Source: RAM1 sp050247515 (GTDB lineage: Bacteria; Pseudomonadota; Gammaproteobacteria; Burkholderiales; Burkholderiaceae_C). Taken from it: a stretch of DNA of 64,000 nt. The stretch spans positions 62,001 through 126,000 of the forward strand of contig JBFWUB010000006.1 of the NCBI GenBank assembly GCA_050247515.1. Reading direction: 5' to 3'. Position 1 is the stretch's first letter, and each line of letters begins with the position of its first letter. Both the position numbers and the translations under genes were made by a program. This document shows positions 1 through 7,870 of the stretch, piece by piece. A model generated the notes under the pieces. That model made no database searches, had not been told where the DNA came from, and worked only from the letters and a program-made list of their open reading frames with translations.

Positions 1-762
1 GGTCTTCGATCGCCTGCGCAAGTCCCGCACGCCATAGACATTGGTGACGATCTTGTGAATCCTTGAGAGCAGCTCCATGAGATCCTCCTCGATCGTTCTT
101 CTGGCCCTGGCAAAGTCTTCATGGATGGCGGCCACCTTGCCTTCGAAATGTTGAGAGACAAAAAACTCTTCGGCCGTGCTGTACTGCGCAAACAGTTTGT
201 ACAGGCCGTCAATATCCAGCGACAGGTCTTTGAGCTCCTGCTCCACCACGGACCGCACGGACAGCTCGTAGTCCTTGACCAGATGACCGACCAGCAGCTC
301 ATACGAGCCGCCGGCATTGGCCTCACGGATTCTTTCTTTCGCCTGGCCCGACCTTGCCTCTTCGATCGGCCCCCGCCCAAAGGCCCAATGGATACCCGCA
401 GCTGTACCGACAGGCGGCACAGCGGGCGCCTTGCTCGGGGCGGTCCAGCGGACCAGCTTTGCCTTGAGCGCCAGATAGGATTCGTTGTCATTTTTTGCCT
501 GGAAGTAGGCATACGTCATGCTTTTGTCCAGAATGAACCGGTTCCTGTCATCCGGCACGATGAACATCAGCAAGTGCCGCCGGAACAGCGATGCGTTCTT
601 TTCCGACCTGATCAAGGCGATGTGACGGCTAGCCACACCGCCGCGCCCCTCAATCACAATGCGATCGGAAAACGCGTCATAGGTGCCGGGCTGGATGCCG
701 GCCTGAGGCAATCGCGCCCCGGCAGGCTGCGGCTCGTCCACCTCATCAAAATCATCCGCCAT
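1..762 (-). CDS. Unrecognised protein, 3' end beyond the left edge
   Basis: An open frame of 254 codons with no stop runs from an ATG at 762 through the first base of the window, so the C-terminus is missing. A purine-rich site (GAAGGAA) lies about 8 nt before the ATG. The N-terminus is acidic (MADDFDEVDEPQ). The middle is mixed alpha/beta, and the last 90 residues look helical and charged (LVKDYELSVRSVVEQELKDL). I see no signal peptide, membrane segment or catalytic motif and do not recognise the family. Many codons end in A or T (for example the GAG-TTT-TTT-GTC run), unlike the strongly G/C-ending genes to its right, which hints at acquired DNA. It lies downstream of tRNA-Phe and its terminator on the same strand, so it needs its own promoter. 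The competing plus-strand frame across this region has no such support. Confidence 0.7.
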   Translation of the reverse strand, partial: MADDFDEVDEPQPAGARLPQAGIQPGTYDAFSDRIVIEGRGGVASRHIALIRSEKNASLFRRHLLMFIVPDDRNRFILDKSMTYAYFQAKNDNESYLALKAKLVRWTAPSKAPAVPPVGTAAGIHWAFGRGPIEEARSGQAKERIREANAGGSYELLVGHLVKDYELSVRSVVEQELKDLSLDIDGLYKLFAQYSTAEEFFVSQHFEGKVAAIHEDFARARRTIEEDLMELLSRIHKIVTNVYGVRDLRRRSKT

Positions 763-944
763 GTCGGGATTTCCTTCTTCGCGTTGATGACCCACGGGTA
801 ATGCTGGAACGCTGGCCACCGCTGCAGATGCGCCAAACGGACGGGCAAACCAACGTTACTGCAAACGGAGCAAGCCATGCAAATGCTCCGGTAGCCCATC
901 AGGTTTTGCAGCCGACGGTCCGCCGGTGAACAGCGCTCGGCCAT

Positions 945-980
945 GAAAAAAGCCCCTGACCATTTCTGATCAAGGGCTTT
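945..980 (-). terminator. Intrinsic terminator of tRNA-Phe
   Basis: Read on the minus strand, a 13-bp stem (AAAGCCCTTGATC with GGTCAGGGGCTTT, including G-U pairs) is followed directly by a run of T. It lies 7 nt beyond the CCA end of tRNA-Phe. The 763-944 stretch between it and the partial gene holds nothing I can recognise. Confidence 0.85.
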
Positions 981-987
981 CAAATTC

Positions 988-1063
988 TGGTGGCCTGGGG
1001 CGGAATCGAACCACCGACACGCGGATTTTCAATCCGCTGCTCTACCAACTGAGCTACCGGGCC
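988..1063 (-). tRNA. tRNA-Phe (GAA)
   Basis: A 76-nt cloverleaf with an encoded CCA end. The anticodon stem is GCGGA/TCCGC, the 7-nt loop TTGAAAA gives anticodon GAA, and the T-loop is TTCGATT. The acceptor strands GGCCCGG and CCAGGCC pair except for C5 opposite A68, where a G is expected. The gene starts 19 nt beyond the stop of the NtrX-like regulator and has its own -10 box and terminator. Confidence 0.95.
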
Positions 1064-1074
1064 GTGAGCCAGCG

Positions 1075-1080
1075 ATTATA
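1075..1080 (-). promoter_or_regulatory. Probable -10 box for tRNA-Phe
   Basis: A perfect TATAAT on the minus strand lies about 12 nt before the mature tRNA-Phe 5' end and directly after the stop of the NtrX-like gene. The sequence 17 nt upstream (GGAAAA) is a poor -35, so read-through from the regulator gene may also contribute. Confidence 0.55.
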
Positions 1081-1082
1081 CA

Positions 1083-1760
1083 TCAGCCGGCGCTGCGTTT
1101 TCCGCGTGACAGGTCCACGCCCAGCTGCTTGAGCTTGCGGTACAGGTGGGTGCGTTCCAGCCCCGTCTTTTCGGCCACGCGGGTCATGCTGCCGCCTTCT
1201 TTGGCCAGGTGGAATTCAAAGTAGCTCTTCTCGAATTCGTCCCGCGCGTCGCGCAGCGGCTTGTCCAGCTCGAACAGCTGGCGGGCCTGGGGGCCCATTT
1301 CCACCACGGGAGGCAGGCTTTGGCCGCCGGTCATGGCGGCTTCCACCGTCAGGTCGGCCGGGGTCATGATCTGCGTGGGCACGGGCTTGCGCCCGCCGTT
1401 GCGGGCCAGGCCTGATTCCACCGCCTTCAAGAGCTTTTGCAGGGTGATGGGCTTTTCCAGGAACGACTGGGCGCCAATCTTGGTGGCTTCCACCGCGGTG
1501 TCGATGGTGGCGTGGCCGCTCATCATGATCACGGGCATGGTCAGCAGGCCGGTGGTGGACCATTCTTTCAGCAGCGTCACGCCGTCGGTGTCGGGCATCC
1601 AGATGTCCAGCAGCACCAGGTCAGGCCGGGCGCGGCCGCGGGCGGCGCGGGCCTGCGCGGCGTTTTCGGCCAGCTCGACGTTGTGGCCTTCGTCGTTCAG
1701 GATTTCAGAGAGCAGGTCGCGGATGCCGAGCTCGTCGTCTACCACCAGTATGTTTGCCAT
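1083..1760 (-). CDS. NtrX-like response regulator with Fis-type HTH, no AAA+ domain
   Basis: A 225-residue cytoplasmic response regulator. Residues 1-120 form a receiver with the acidic pair D8/D9, phospho-acceptor D52 (VLLDIWMPDTDG), S81 and K103. The C-terminus is a Fis-type helix-turn-helix (RVAEKTGLERTHLYRKLKQL). The sigma-54 AAA+ ATPase of true NtrX is missing, so it probably binds DNA without activating sigma-54 polymerase directly. I start at the ATG at 1760, with AGGGA about 12 nt upstream; an in-frame upstream ATG would overlap the kinase and add residues before the receiver fold. The partner is the NtrY-like kinase 37 nt upstream. Pairing with that kinase, DUF4390 and rsmB is a known betaproteobacterial arrangement. 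The signal sensed is not evident. Confidence 0.88.
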   Translation of the reverse strand: MANILVVDDELGIRDLLSEILNDEGHNVELAENAAQARAARGRARPDLVLLDIWMPDTDGVTLLKEWSTTGLLTMPVIMMSGHATIDTAVEATKIGAQSFLEKPITLQKLLKAVESGLARNGGRKPVPTQIMTPADLTVEAAMTGGQSLPPVVEMGPQARQLFELDKPLRDARDEFEKSYFEFHLAKEGGSMTRVAEKTGLERTHLYRKLKQLGVDLSRGKRSAG

Positions 1761-1797
1761 GTGTCGTGCGGTCCCTGCAGGTTCGGCGCGGCTGTTG

Positions 1798-4083
1798 TTA
1801 TGCCGCAACTGCGAATGATAGCGATACTTGCGCCCCGCGCACGGTGCCGTCTGTCACGCGGTTGGAAAGGTCAATGCGCGCGCCGTGCTCGTCGGCGATC
1901 TTTTTCACCACCGCCAGGCCCAGGCCGGTGCCCTTGGCCTTGGTGGTCACATAGGGCTCAAACGCCCGCTTCAGGATGTGCTCTGGAAAGCCGGTGCCTG
2001 TGTCCTGCACGGCCAGGCGCACGCGGCGCGACGTGGCGTTCCATTGCGTCTTGATCGTCACCTCGCGCACCGGGCAGCCTTCGGTGGCGTCCTGGGCGTT
2101 TTGCAGCAGGTTGTGGATGACCTGGCGCAGCTGCTGCGGGTCGCCCAGGATGGGCGGGCAGGCGGCGTCCAGCGCCATGCGCACCGGCACCTCGGCCGTG
2201 GCGTCGCCGCCCTCGCCCAGGTACAGCTGCAGCACGTCGGCCACCAGCGCGTTCAAGTCCACCGGCTTGAGCTCGGCCGCGGGCAGGCGGGCGTAGTCGC
2301 GGAATTCATTCACCAGCCGTTTCATCGCGTCCACCTGGTCCACGATGGTCTTGACCGACTTGGTGAGTACAGCCTGCTCGGGCTCGGCCACTTTGCCGGC
2401 AAGCTTCATTTCCAGCCGCTCGGCCGACAGCTGGATGGGCGTCAGCGGGTTCTTGATCTCATGGGCCAGGCGGCGGGCCACTTCGCCCCAGGCCTGGGCG
2501 CGCTGGGCCGAGACGATTTCCGAGATGTCGTCAAACACCAGCAGCCAGGCCTGCTTGCCGGGCGTGCTGGCAGGCATCTCGGCGCCGCGGGCTACCAGGG
2601 TGATGGTGTTTTTCTGCGCGCCGGCCTGCTCGGCGCCCAGCTCGAATGACTGTTGCCAGTGGTCCAGGCCATGCTCCTGGCGCTCACGCAGGTACTCTTC
2701 AAACTGCTTTTTGACGCTGTCGCCAAAGGCTTCCAGCCCCGGCACTTCAGACAACACCGAGCCTTCGTGCGCGGCCAGCGGCACGCGCAGGATACGGGTG
2801 GCGCCGGGGTTGGACGACTGGATCACGCCGTGGTCGTCCAGCACGATCACGCCGGCTGTCAGGTTGTCCAGGATGGTCTGCAGGTTGGCGCGCGCGGCGT
2901 TCACCTGGCCCATGCTTTTGTCCACCGCCGCGCGGGCGTCGGCCAGCTGTTGCGTCATCTGCGCGAATGAGCGTGTGAGGCCGCCCAGCTCGTCCTTGCC
3001 CTGCAGCGCAGGCTTCGGAGACAGGTCGCCAGCGGCCACCTCGCGCACACCGGCGGCCAGCACCAGCAGCGGGCGCGCCAGCTGGTTGCCCAGCAGCACC
3101 GCCAGCAGTACCGCGCCAAACACCGCCAGGAACAGGCTGAGCGTCAGCGTGCCGATGTACATGCGGCGCAGTCCTTCGCGGGCCAGGGCGCGTTCCTGGT
3201 ATTCGCGGTAGGCCTCCTGCACGGCCACGGCGTTGGCCACCAGGGTGGGCGGCAGCGCCTGCGTCACCTGCAAAAAGCGTGGCTCCGCCAGCAGCCCCAC
3301 GGCCGAGGGCGTGACCAGCGCCAGCGCCTTGATGCGCGCGTTGGACACGGCGCTGATGCCCGGGTCGTCCAGGCCCTCCACCACGGCCGTGGCGCGCTGG
3401 GTGCGGGCGTTGCGCACCATCTGCGCGGCGGGCTTTTCGGGGTTGAGAAGAAAGCGCGATTGCCCCGCGCTGGCCAGCAGCTGGCCGGTGCTGCTCCACA
3501 GGATCACGTCGTTGGCCGCGAGCTGGTCGCGCAGGCGCTCCAGCGTCACGCCGGCGGCGGCGTCGGGCACGTCAGACAGCTGGTTGGCCGCGACGCGGGT
3601 CTTGTTGGCAAGGTCGCCGGCCAGCGTGTCCAGCGTGGCGCGGCCCAGGCTCAGGCCGGCGTCCAGCGCGCCTTCGACTTTCACGTCGAACCAGCTTTCA
3701 ATGGAGCGCGACACGAACTGGTAGGACACCACGTAGATCAGCACGCCGGGCATGAAGCCCACCAGCGCGAAGATGGCCGCCAGCTTGACCAGCAGTCGGC
3801 TGCCGAACTTGCCCCGGCGCAGCCGCACATACAGCCGCACCATGACCCACAGGATGACCAGCAGCAGCAGCCCGGCCACCACCATGTTGATGACGAACAG
3901 CCAGCCGTAGTTGCGCTCGTACAGTTCGCGGTTGTTGGTGGCCAGTGTCAGCAGGAACAGCAGCACCACGCCAATGACCGCCATGGCCGCCACGCCCAGC
4001 CCCAGCGCCCAGCGCAGCGCGCGCGAGGTCTGCAGCGAAAACCGGGCAGTGTCCGGCGCGGCGTCCGGTGGGCGGGGTGTCAC
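1798..4083 (-). CDS. NtrY-like sensor histidine kinase
   Basis: A 761-residue inner-membrane histidine kinase. Hydrophobic segments lie near residues 25-47, 60-85 and 95-120. A periplasmic loop of about 190 residues precedes a further membrane segment near 310-335. Then come a HAMP linker, a PAS domain near 400-480, a HisKA domain with H-box RRLAHEIKNPLTPIQL, and an HATPase domain with NLLQNAQDATEG (N box), DTGTGFP (G1) and GTGLGLAVVKK (G2). Length and order match NtrY. It should phosphorylate the receiver protein encoded 37 nt downstream. DUF4390 ends 19 nt upstream, so rsmB, DUF4390, kinase and regulator are probably one transcript. NtrY-type kinases have been tied to nitrogen or redox signals; the ligand here is unknown. 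Confidence 0.92.
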   Translation of the reverse strand: MTPRPPDAAPDTARFSLQTSRALRWALGLGVAAMAVIGVVLLFLLTLATNNRELYERNYGWLFVINMVVAGLLLLVILWVMVRLYVRLRRGKFGSRLLVKLAAIFALVGFMPGVLIYVVSYQFVSRSIESWFDVKVEGALDAGLSLGRATLDTLAGDLANKTRVAANQLSDVPDAAAGVTLERLRDQLAANDVILWSSTGQLLASAGQSRFLLNPEKPAAQMVRNARTQRATAVVEGLDDPGISAVSNARIKALALVTPSAVGLLAEPRFLQVTQALPPTLVANAVAVQEAYREYQERALAREGLRRMYIGTLTLSLFLAVFGAVLLAVLLGNQLARPLLVLAAGVREVAAGDLSPKPALQGKDELGGLTRSFAQMTQQLADARAAVDKSMGQVNAARANLQTILDNLTAGVIVLDDHGVIQSSNPGATRILRVPLAAHEGSVLSEVPGLEAFGDSVKKQFEEYLRERQEHGLDHWQQSFELGAEQAGAQKNTITLVARGAEMPASTPGKQAWLLVFDDISEIVSAQRAQAWGEVARRLAHEIKNPLTPIQLSAERLEMKLAGKVAEPEQAVLTKSVKTIVDQVDAMKRLVNEFRDYARLPAAELKPVDLNALVADVLQLYLGEGGDATAEVPVRMALDAACPPILGDPQQLRQVIHNLLQNAQDATEGCPVREVTIKTQWNATSRRVRLAVQDTGTGFPEHILKRAFEPYVTTKAKGTGLGLAVVKKIADEHGARIDLSNRVTDGTVRGAQVSLSFAVAA

Positions 4084-4102
4084 GGCGCGCGCTCCCGTGC
4101 GC

Positions 4103-4696
4103 TCATGGCGCGCTTTCGACCGTCAGCCGCTGGTTGCGCGTGGCGCTGATGCGCCAGTCGGGCTGGCCCACGGCGCCAATCTGGAATGGCCGGGGCAGTT
4201 GCGTCACATCCAGGCGGAAGCGGAAGTCCACGTTGTGGCGCGAATCGGGCTCGATGTCGGTGGCTTCGGCCACTTTCCAGCGCGAGATGCGCTGCACGGC
4301 ACCCATGGCCTCGTCCAGTGTTTCAAAGTTCTGGCCCAGCGTCACGCCCAGGCCCGTGTTGCTGATGGGGCTGGGGCTGGTGTGCAGCCGCCAGCGGCGC
4401 GTGAGCGGCTGGTAGGACAGCCGCATATGGCGCGTGGTGGTGGTGAGCTTCTTGTCGTACCAGTACCAGCGGTCGCGAAAGACTTCGGCTTCGGCCACAA
4501 AGTACATCGAGATGCCCTTGAGCAGCGCGTCTTCCACCACCGGGGGCAGCTCAAAGCGCACGGTGGCCGACAGGAACACGCCTTCTTCCGTGCGCTCCAG
4601 GCGCATCTGCGTGATGTCGGTGGCCACGTCTGCCGCCGCCGGGGCGGCCGCCAGGGCGGCCAGGCTCAGCAGGAAGCAGGCGAGCAGCCAGCGCAT
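4103..4696 (-). CDS. DUF4390 exported protein
   Basis: A 197-residue protein of the DUF4390 family. The ATG at 4696 gives a clear signal peptide (MRWLLACFLLSLAALAAAPA, cleaved near ADV), so the mature part is periplasmic or envelope-attached. A longer in-frame start at 4777 would bury the signal peptide and overlap rsmB, so I reject it. The mature domain is beta-rich with typical family features (RFELPPVVEDALLKGI; WYWYDKKL; YQPLTRRWRLH). It starts 7 nt after the rsmB stop and ends 19 nt before the NtrY-like kinase. The fixed neighbourhood suggests a role linked to that sensor, but no biochemical function is known to me. Confidence 0.88.
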   Translation of the reverse strand: MRWLLACFLLSLAALAAAPAAADVATDITQMRLERTEEGVFLSATVRFELPPVVEDALLKGISMYFVAEAEVFRDRWYWYDKKLTTTTRHMRLSYQPLTRRWRLHTSPSPISNTGLGVTLGQNFETLDEAMGAVQRISRWKVAEATDIEPDSRHNVDFRFRLDVTQLPRPFQIGAVGQPDWRISATRNQRLTVESAP

Positions 4697-4703
4697 CAGG
4701 CGC

Positions 4704-6050
4704 TCAAGCCGTGGCTTGAACAGGGCCGGGGGCGGGTCGCTTTTGCAGCAGGGCGTAGAAAAATCCGTCGTGATCACCTTCCAGATTGTCCGGGACCGGG
4801 TTGGCGTTTGCCCCGGATTGGGGCATTAAATGGCCGGGTGACGACAGCAAAACGGCGCCGGTGTTGTGCGCAACAAACGTTTGTATCTGTGCGTCGCCTT
4901 CGGCCCGAAACACCGAACACGTGCAATACAGCAGCCGCCCGCCGGGCTTGAGCAGCGGCCACAGCGCGGCCAGCAACCTCGCCTGGATGGCCGCCAGCTG
5001 GGCAATGTCGGATTCGCGGCGCAGCCAGCGCACGTCGGGGTGGCGGCGCACGATGCCCGACGCCGTGCAGGGTGCGTCCAGCAGGATGGCGTCAAACGGC
5101 TGGCCGTCCCACCAGGTGACCGGGTTGGCCGCATCGCCCACTGCCACGCGCGCGGCCAGGCCGATGCGCTGCAGGTTCTGGTGGATGCGTTCGCAGCGCT
5201 GCGGGTCCACGTCCAGCGCGGTCACGTCCGCATCGGCCAGCTCCAGCAGGTGCGCCGTTTTGCCGCCCGGCGCGGCGCAGGCGTCCAGCACCTGCAGCCG
5301 CGCACCGGGTGCGGCCTGCAAGCCCGCCAGCAGCAGCGGCGCGGCTTGCTGGGCAGCGGCGTCCTGCACCGACACCATGCCGGCATCAAAGCCCGGCAGT
5401 TCGTGCACGGGGCGGCCCTGGTCCAGCACCAGGCCATGGGCGCCGATGGGCGTGGCGGTGATGCCGGCTTCGGCCAGCGTTTGCCGGTACTGCGTGGGCG
5501 TGGCCTGGCGCGCGTTGACGCGCAGCGTCATGGGCGCGGGGACGTTGCTGGCGCGCAGGATGTCCTGCCAGCGCGTGGGGTGGTCTTTTTGCAGCCGGGC
5601 AATCCACCAGCGCGGGTGGTTCCATTGGGCCACCGGGTCGCTGCCGGTGGCAGCCACCAGCGCGTCGCGCTCGCGCAGGAAGCGGCGCAGGCAGGCGTTC
5701 ACAAACCCGGCCTGCGGCTGCGTGGCGTGCTGGCGCTTGGCCGCCTCCACCGCCTGGTTGACCAGCGTGAAGACTTCATACGGCGCGTTATCCGGGTCCC
5801 AGCCCAGGGCCAGCGCCAGGCACAGCAGGGCATCTGCTTCGGGTGGCGGCGCACGCCGGGCCAGCTGGCGGCGCAGGGCTTCGGCCCGGCCCAGCTGGCG
5901 CAGCGCCTGGAACACCAGCGCCTGCACGCCGGGGCGCAGCGCGGCGTCCACACCCGCCAGCGCGTCGGTGGCCGAACGGCCCGCCCGCACGGCTGCCAAA
6001 ACAGAAGCGGCAGCCTGAAGCTGCCGCCAGAGGGGGATAGAACTGACCAT
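4704..6050 (-). CDS. rsmB: 16S rRNA cytosine-967 C5-methyltransferase RsmB
   Basis: A 448-residue cytoplasmic enzyme that methylates C967 of 16S rRNA using S-adenosylmethionine. The N-terminal 140 residues are NusB-like (RNA binding). The C-terminal Rossmann fold shows LDACAAPGGKTAHLLEL (SAM motif I), LDVDPQRCERI, ILLDAPCTASG with the catalytic-loop cysteine, and YCTCSVFRAEGD with the nucleophilic-region cysteine. Length fits the family (about 430-450). It heads the minus-strand cluster with DUF4390, NtrY-like and NtrX-like genes. The next 96 nt upstream hold a GC-rich palindromic repeat rather than a clear promoter. Confidence 0.95.
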   Translation of the reverse strand: MVSSIPLWRQLQAAASVLAAVRAGRSATDALAGVDAALRPGVQALVFQALRQLGRAEALRRQLARRAPPPEADALLCLALALGWDPDNAPYEVFTLVNQAVEAAKRQHATQPQAGFVNACLRRFLRERDALVAATGSDPVAQWNHPRWWIARLQKDHPTRWQDILRASNVPAPMTLRVNARQATPTQYRQTLAEAGITATPIGAHGLVLDQGRPVHELPGFDAGMVSVQDAAAQQAAPLLLAGLQAAPGARLQVLDACAAPGGKTAHLLELADADVTALDVDPQRCERIHQNLQRIGLAARVAVGDAANPVTWWDGQPFDAILLDAPCTASGIVRRHPDVRWLRRESDIAQLAAIQARLLAALWPLLKPGGRLLYCTCSVFRAEGDAQIQTFVAHNTGAVLLSSPGHLMPQSGANANPVPDNLEGDHDGFFYALLQKRPAPGPVQATA

Positions 6051-6090
6051 GACGGCATCCTATCCCAGCGCCGCCGCGGAACCGGCTTTG

Positions 6091-6146
6091 CCGGGCCGCA
6101 GGGGGCGCCCCCTGGGGGGGGGAGGCGCCGCAGGCGCTTCGGGGGG
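6091..6146. repeat. GC-rich palindromic intergenic repeat (REP-like)
   Basis: The gap between fccB and rsmB holds dense inverted pieces (GGGCGCCCCCTGGGGGG and GGCGCCGCAGGCGCTTC) ending in a G run. A similar element with CCCCCTCGGGGGG and a terminal G run lies at 30628-30696. Such C/G-run palindromes are common between genes in Comamonadaceae. It may help end transcription of rsmB's upstream neighbour, but no T run follows. Confidence 0.5.
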
Positions 6147-7421
6147 TTACGCCAATGAGTCGGCCCAGATGTTCTGAGCCCAGTTCATGGCGTAGACACC
6201 CTCCACCTCGGTCGGTGCCGGGCTCAAGCCGCCCGAGCCGGCCACGGTCTTGAAGGTGCGCTCCGCCGCCACGTATTCATGCACGCTGGCCACGTGCACC
6301 ACGTTCTTGTTGTCGGTGAAGCTGTAGCAGGTGTTGGTCAGCATCGGCGCAGGGTTCACGGCCCAGCCCGACAGCTGCGCCACGATGGCCGCCGCGGCCA
6401 CCTTGCCGTGGCTGTTGGCCATGTGGCCGCTCTTGGGCATGGCCGGGGCGATCTGAATGGAGTCGCCCAGCACGTGCACGTCTTTGGCCGCCGTGGATTC
6501 GAACGTCTGGTAGTTGACGCCGCACCAGCGGTTGTTGGCCTGGTTGTTCAGGCCCGTCTGCACGGCGATCAGGCCCGCGCGCATGGATGGCAGGACATTG
6601 ATCACATTGGCCTTGACGTCTTCCTGCACGTCGAACTTGATGAGACCGGCGCGCGCGTCCACCGCCGTGGTCTTGTGCTGGCCGCGGTATTCGATGATGC
6701 CTTTGTACTGCTCGGCCCACACCTTCTTGAACAGCCCGCCCTTGGAGGTGACGTCGGGGTTGGCGTCCAGGATCAGGACCTTGCTCCTGGGTTTGGCGTT
6801 CTTGAAGTACCACGCCACCTGGCAGGCGCGCTCATAGGGGCCGGGCGGGCAGCGGTAGGGCGCCTCGGGGATGGTCAGCGCGTACACGCCGCCATCGGGC
6901 ATGGCTTCAAGCTGTTTGCGCAGGGCCAGGGTCTCGGGCCCGGCCTTCCAGGCTTGCAGGATCTGGCCCGAGGCGTTGGCGGCCTGCAGGCCTTCTATGC
7001 TGCCGAACATCAGGTCGATGCCGGGGGAGACCACCAGCTTGTCGTAGGCGACGGTAGCGCCGCCGCCCAGCGCGACGGTCTTTCGGGCGGTGTCAATGGA
7101 CCGGGCCACATCCCTCACGACCGTAACGCCATGGTTTTTGGACAGGCCGCTGTACGGCGTGGTGATGTCGGCCATCTGCTTGCTGCCGCCCAGCACCAGG
7201 TTGGAGATGGGGCAGGAGATGAAGGCTTCGTTGGGCTCGATCAGCACCACGTCGATCTTGTAGTCCGACAGCAGGCGCACGTATTTGGCGGCGGTGGCGC
7301 CGCCATAGCCGCCGCCCACGACCACCACCCTGGCCTTGGACGGGATGGAAGTGGTGGCGCAGGCACCCAGGCCCAACAGGCTCAAAGCGGCGGACGACTG
7401 GAGGAATGAACGTCTTTGCAT
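6147..7421 (-). CDS. fccB: Flavocytochrome c sulfide dehydrogenase, FAD subunit
   Basis: A 424-residue periplasmic flavoprotein that oxidises sulfide and passes electrons to a cytochrome c partner. The N-terminus is a twin-arginine signal (RRSFLQSSAALSLLGLGAC); LGAC could also act as a lipobox. VVVVGGGYGGATAA (residues 32-45) binds FAD. C70 in FISCPISNLVLGG matches the cysteine that carries covalent FAD in FccB. C191 or C200 (RCPPGPYERAC) and C365 (TNTC) sit where the redox disulfide lies in this family. The cytochrome gene ends 24 nt upstream, so both are one unit. SoxF is a close relative and cannot be excluded, but no sox genes are in view. Confidence 0.9.
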   Translation of the reverse strand: MQRRSFLQSSAALSLLGLGACATTSIPSKARVVVVGGGYGGATAAKYVRLLSDYKIDVVLIEPNEAFISCPISNLVLGGSKQMADITTPYSGLSKNHGVTVVRDVARSIDTARKTVALGGGATVAYDKLVVSPGIDLMFGSIEGLQAANASGQILQAWKAGPETLALRKQLEAMPDGGVYALTIPEAPYRCPPGPYERACQVAWYFKNAKPRSKVLILDANPDVTSKGGLFKKVWAEQYKGIIEYRGQHKTTAVDARAGLIKFDVQEDVKANVINVLPSMRAGLIAVQTGLNNQANNRWCGVNYQTFESTAAKDVHVLGDSIQIAPAMPKSGHMANSHGKVAAAAIVAQLSGWAVNPAPMLTNTCYSFTDNKNVVHVASVHEYVAAERTFKTVAGSGGLSPAPTEVEGVYAMNWAQNIWADSLA

Positions 7422-7445
7422 GGCAGTACTCCTGAATGGTCCTGG

Positions 7446-7754
7446 TTATTTCTTCTGGGCGGCGAAGTACGTGGAGATCTGCTCGATCTGCGCGTCGCTG
7501 TAGCCCTTGCTCAGCTGGTGCATCACGGTGGCCGGACGGGTACCGGCCTTGAATGCCTTGAGCTGGGTGACCAGGTAGTCGCGCGGCATGCCGGCAATCG
7601 TGGGCACGGCGGAGCCATTGACCGCGCGGCCATCCGTGCCGTGGCAGTTGGCGCAGGTGGCGGCCAGGCTCTTGATGTACAGCGCGTCGGGGGTTTGCGC
7701 CTGCGCGCCGGCAGCAGCCAGCACCAGCGCGGCCATCGTCCAGAGGTTTTTCAT
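7446..7754 (-). CDS. fccA: Class I cytochrome c, electron acceptor subunit for FccB
   Basis: A 102-residue exported monohaem cytochrome c. Residues 1-20 are a Sec signal ending AQA. The haem site is C34-A-N-C37-H38, and M78 (PATVMHQL) is the likely sixth ligand. It is shorter than the dihaem FccA of purple sulfur bacteria and resembles the one-haem form found next to fccB in many betaproteobacteria. An SD-like GGAG lies just before the start. Position directly before fccB implies a stable or transient complex in the periplasm delivering electrons from sulfide to the respiratory chain. Confidence 0.85.
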   Translation of the reverse strand: MKNLWTMAALVLAAAGAQAQTPDALYIKSLAATCANCHGTDGRAVNGSAVPTIAGMPRDYLVTQLKAFKAGTRPATVMHQLSKGYSDAQIEQISTYFAAQKK

Positions 7755-7823
7755 GGGGCGGTTCTCCTGGGTTTGTCGGGTGATGGGTCACTGTAGGGCG
7801 TGGCCTGCCCAGCAGGACTCGGT

Positions 7824-7867
7824 AGTATCCATGAGCCCATCGCCGGGGCAACGATTTTGTGGCGATG
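7824..7867 (-). promoter_or_regulatory. Candidate promoter and operator of the fcc pair
   Basis: On the minus strand a -35-like TTGCCC (7846-7851) is 16 nt from GATACT (7824-7829), about 70 nt before the cytochrome start. The arms CATCGCC (7838-7844) and GGCGATG (7861-7867) form an inverted repeat with a 16-nt gap over the -35 element, a plausible repressor or activator site. No regulator gene is adjacent. Confidence 0.4.
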
Positions 7868-7870
7868 AGC

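Noticed and set aside
121..801. Plus-strand frame of 226 codons at the left edge
   Set aside because: It overlaps the longer minus-strand frame that has a ribosome site and protein-like composition; the plus frame has neither.
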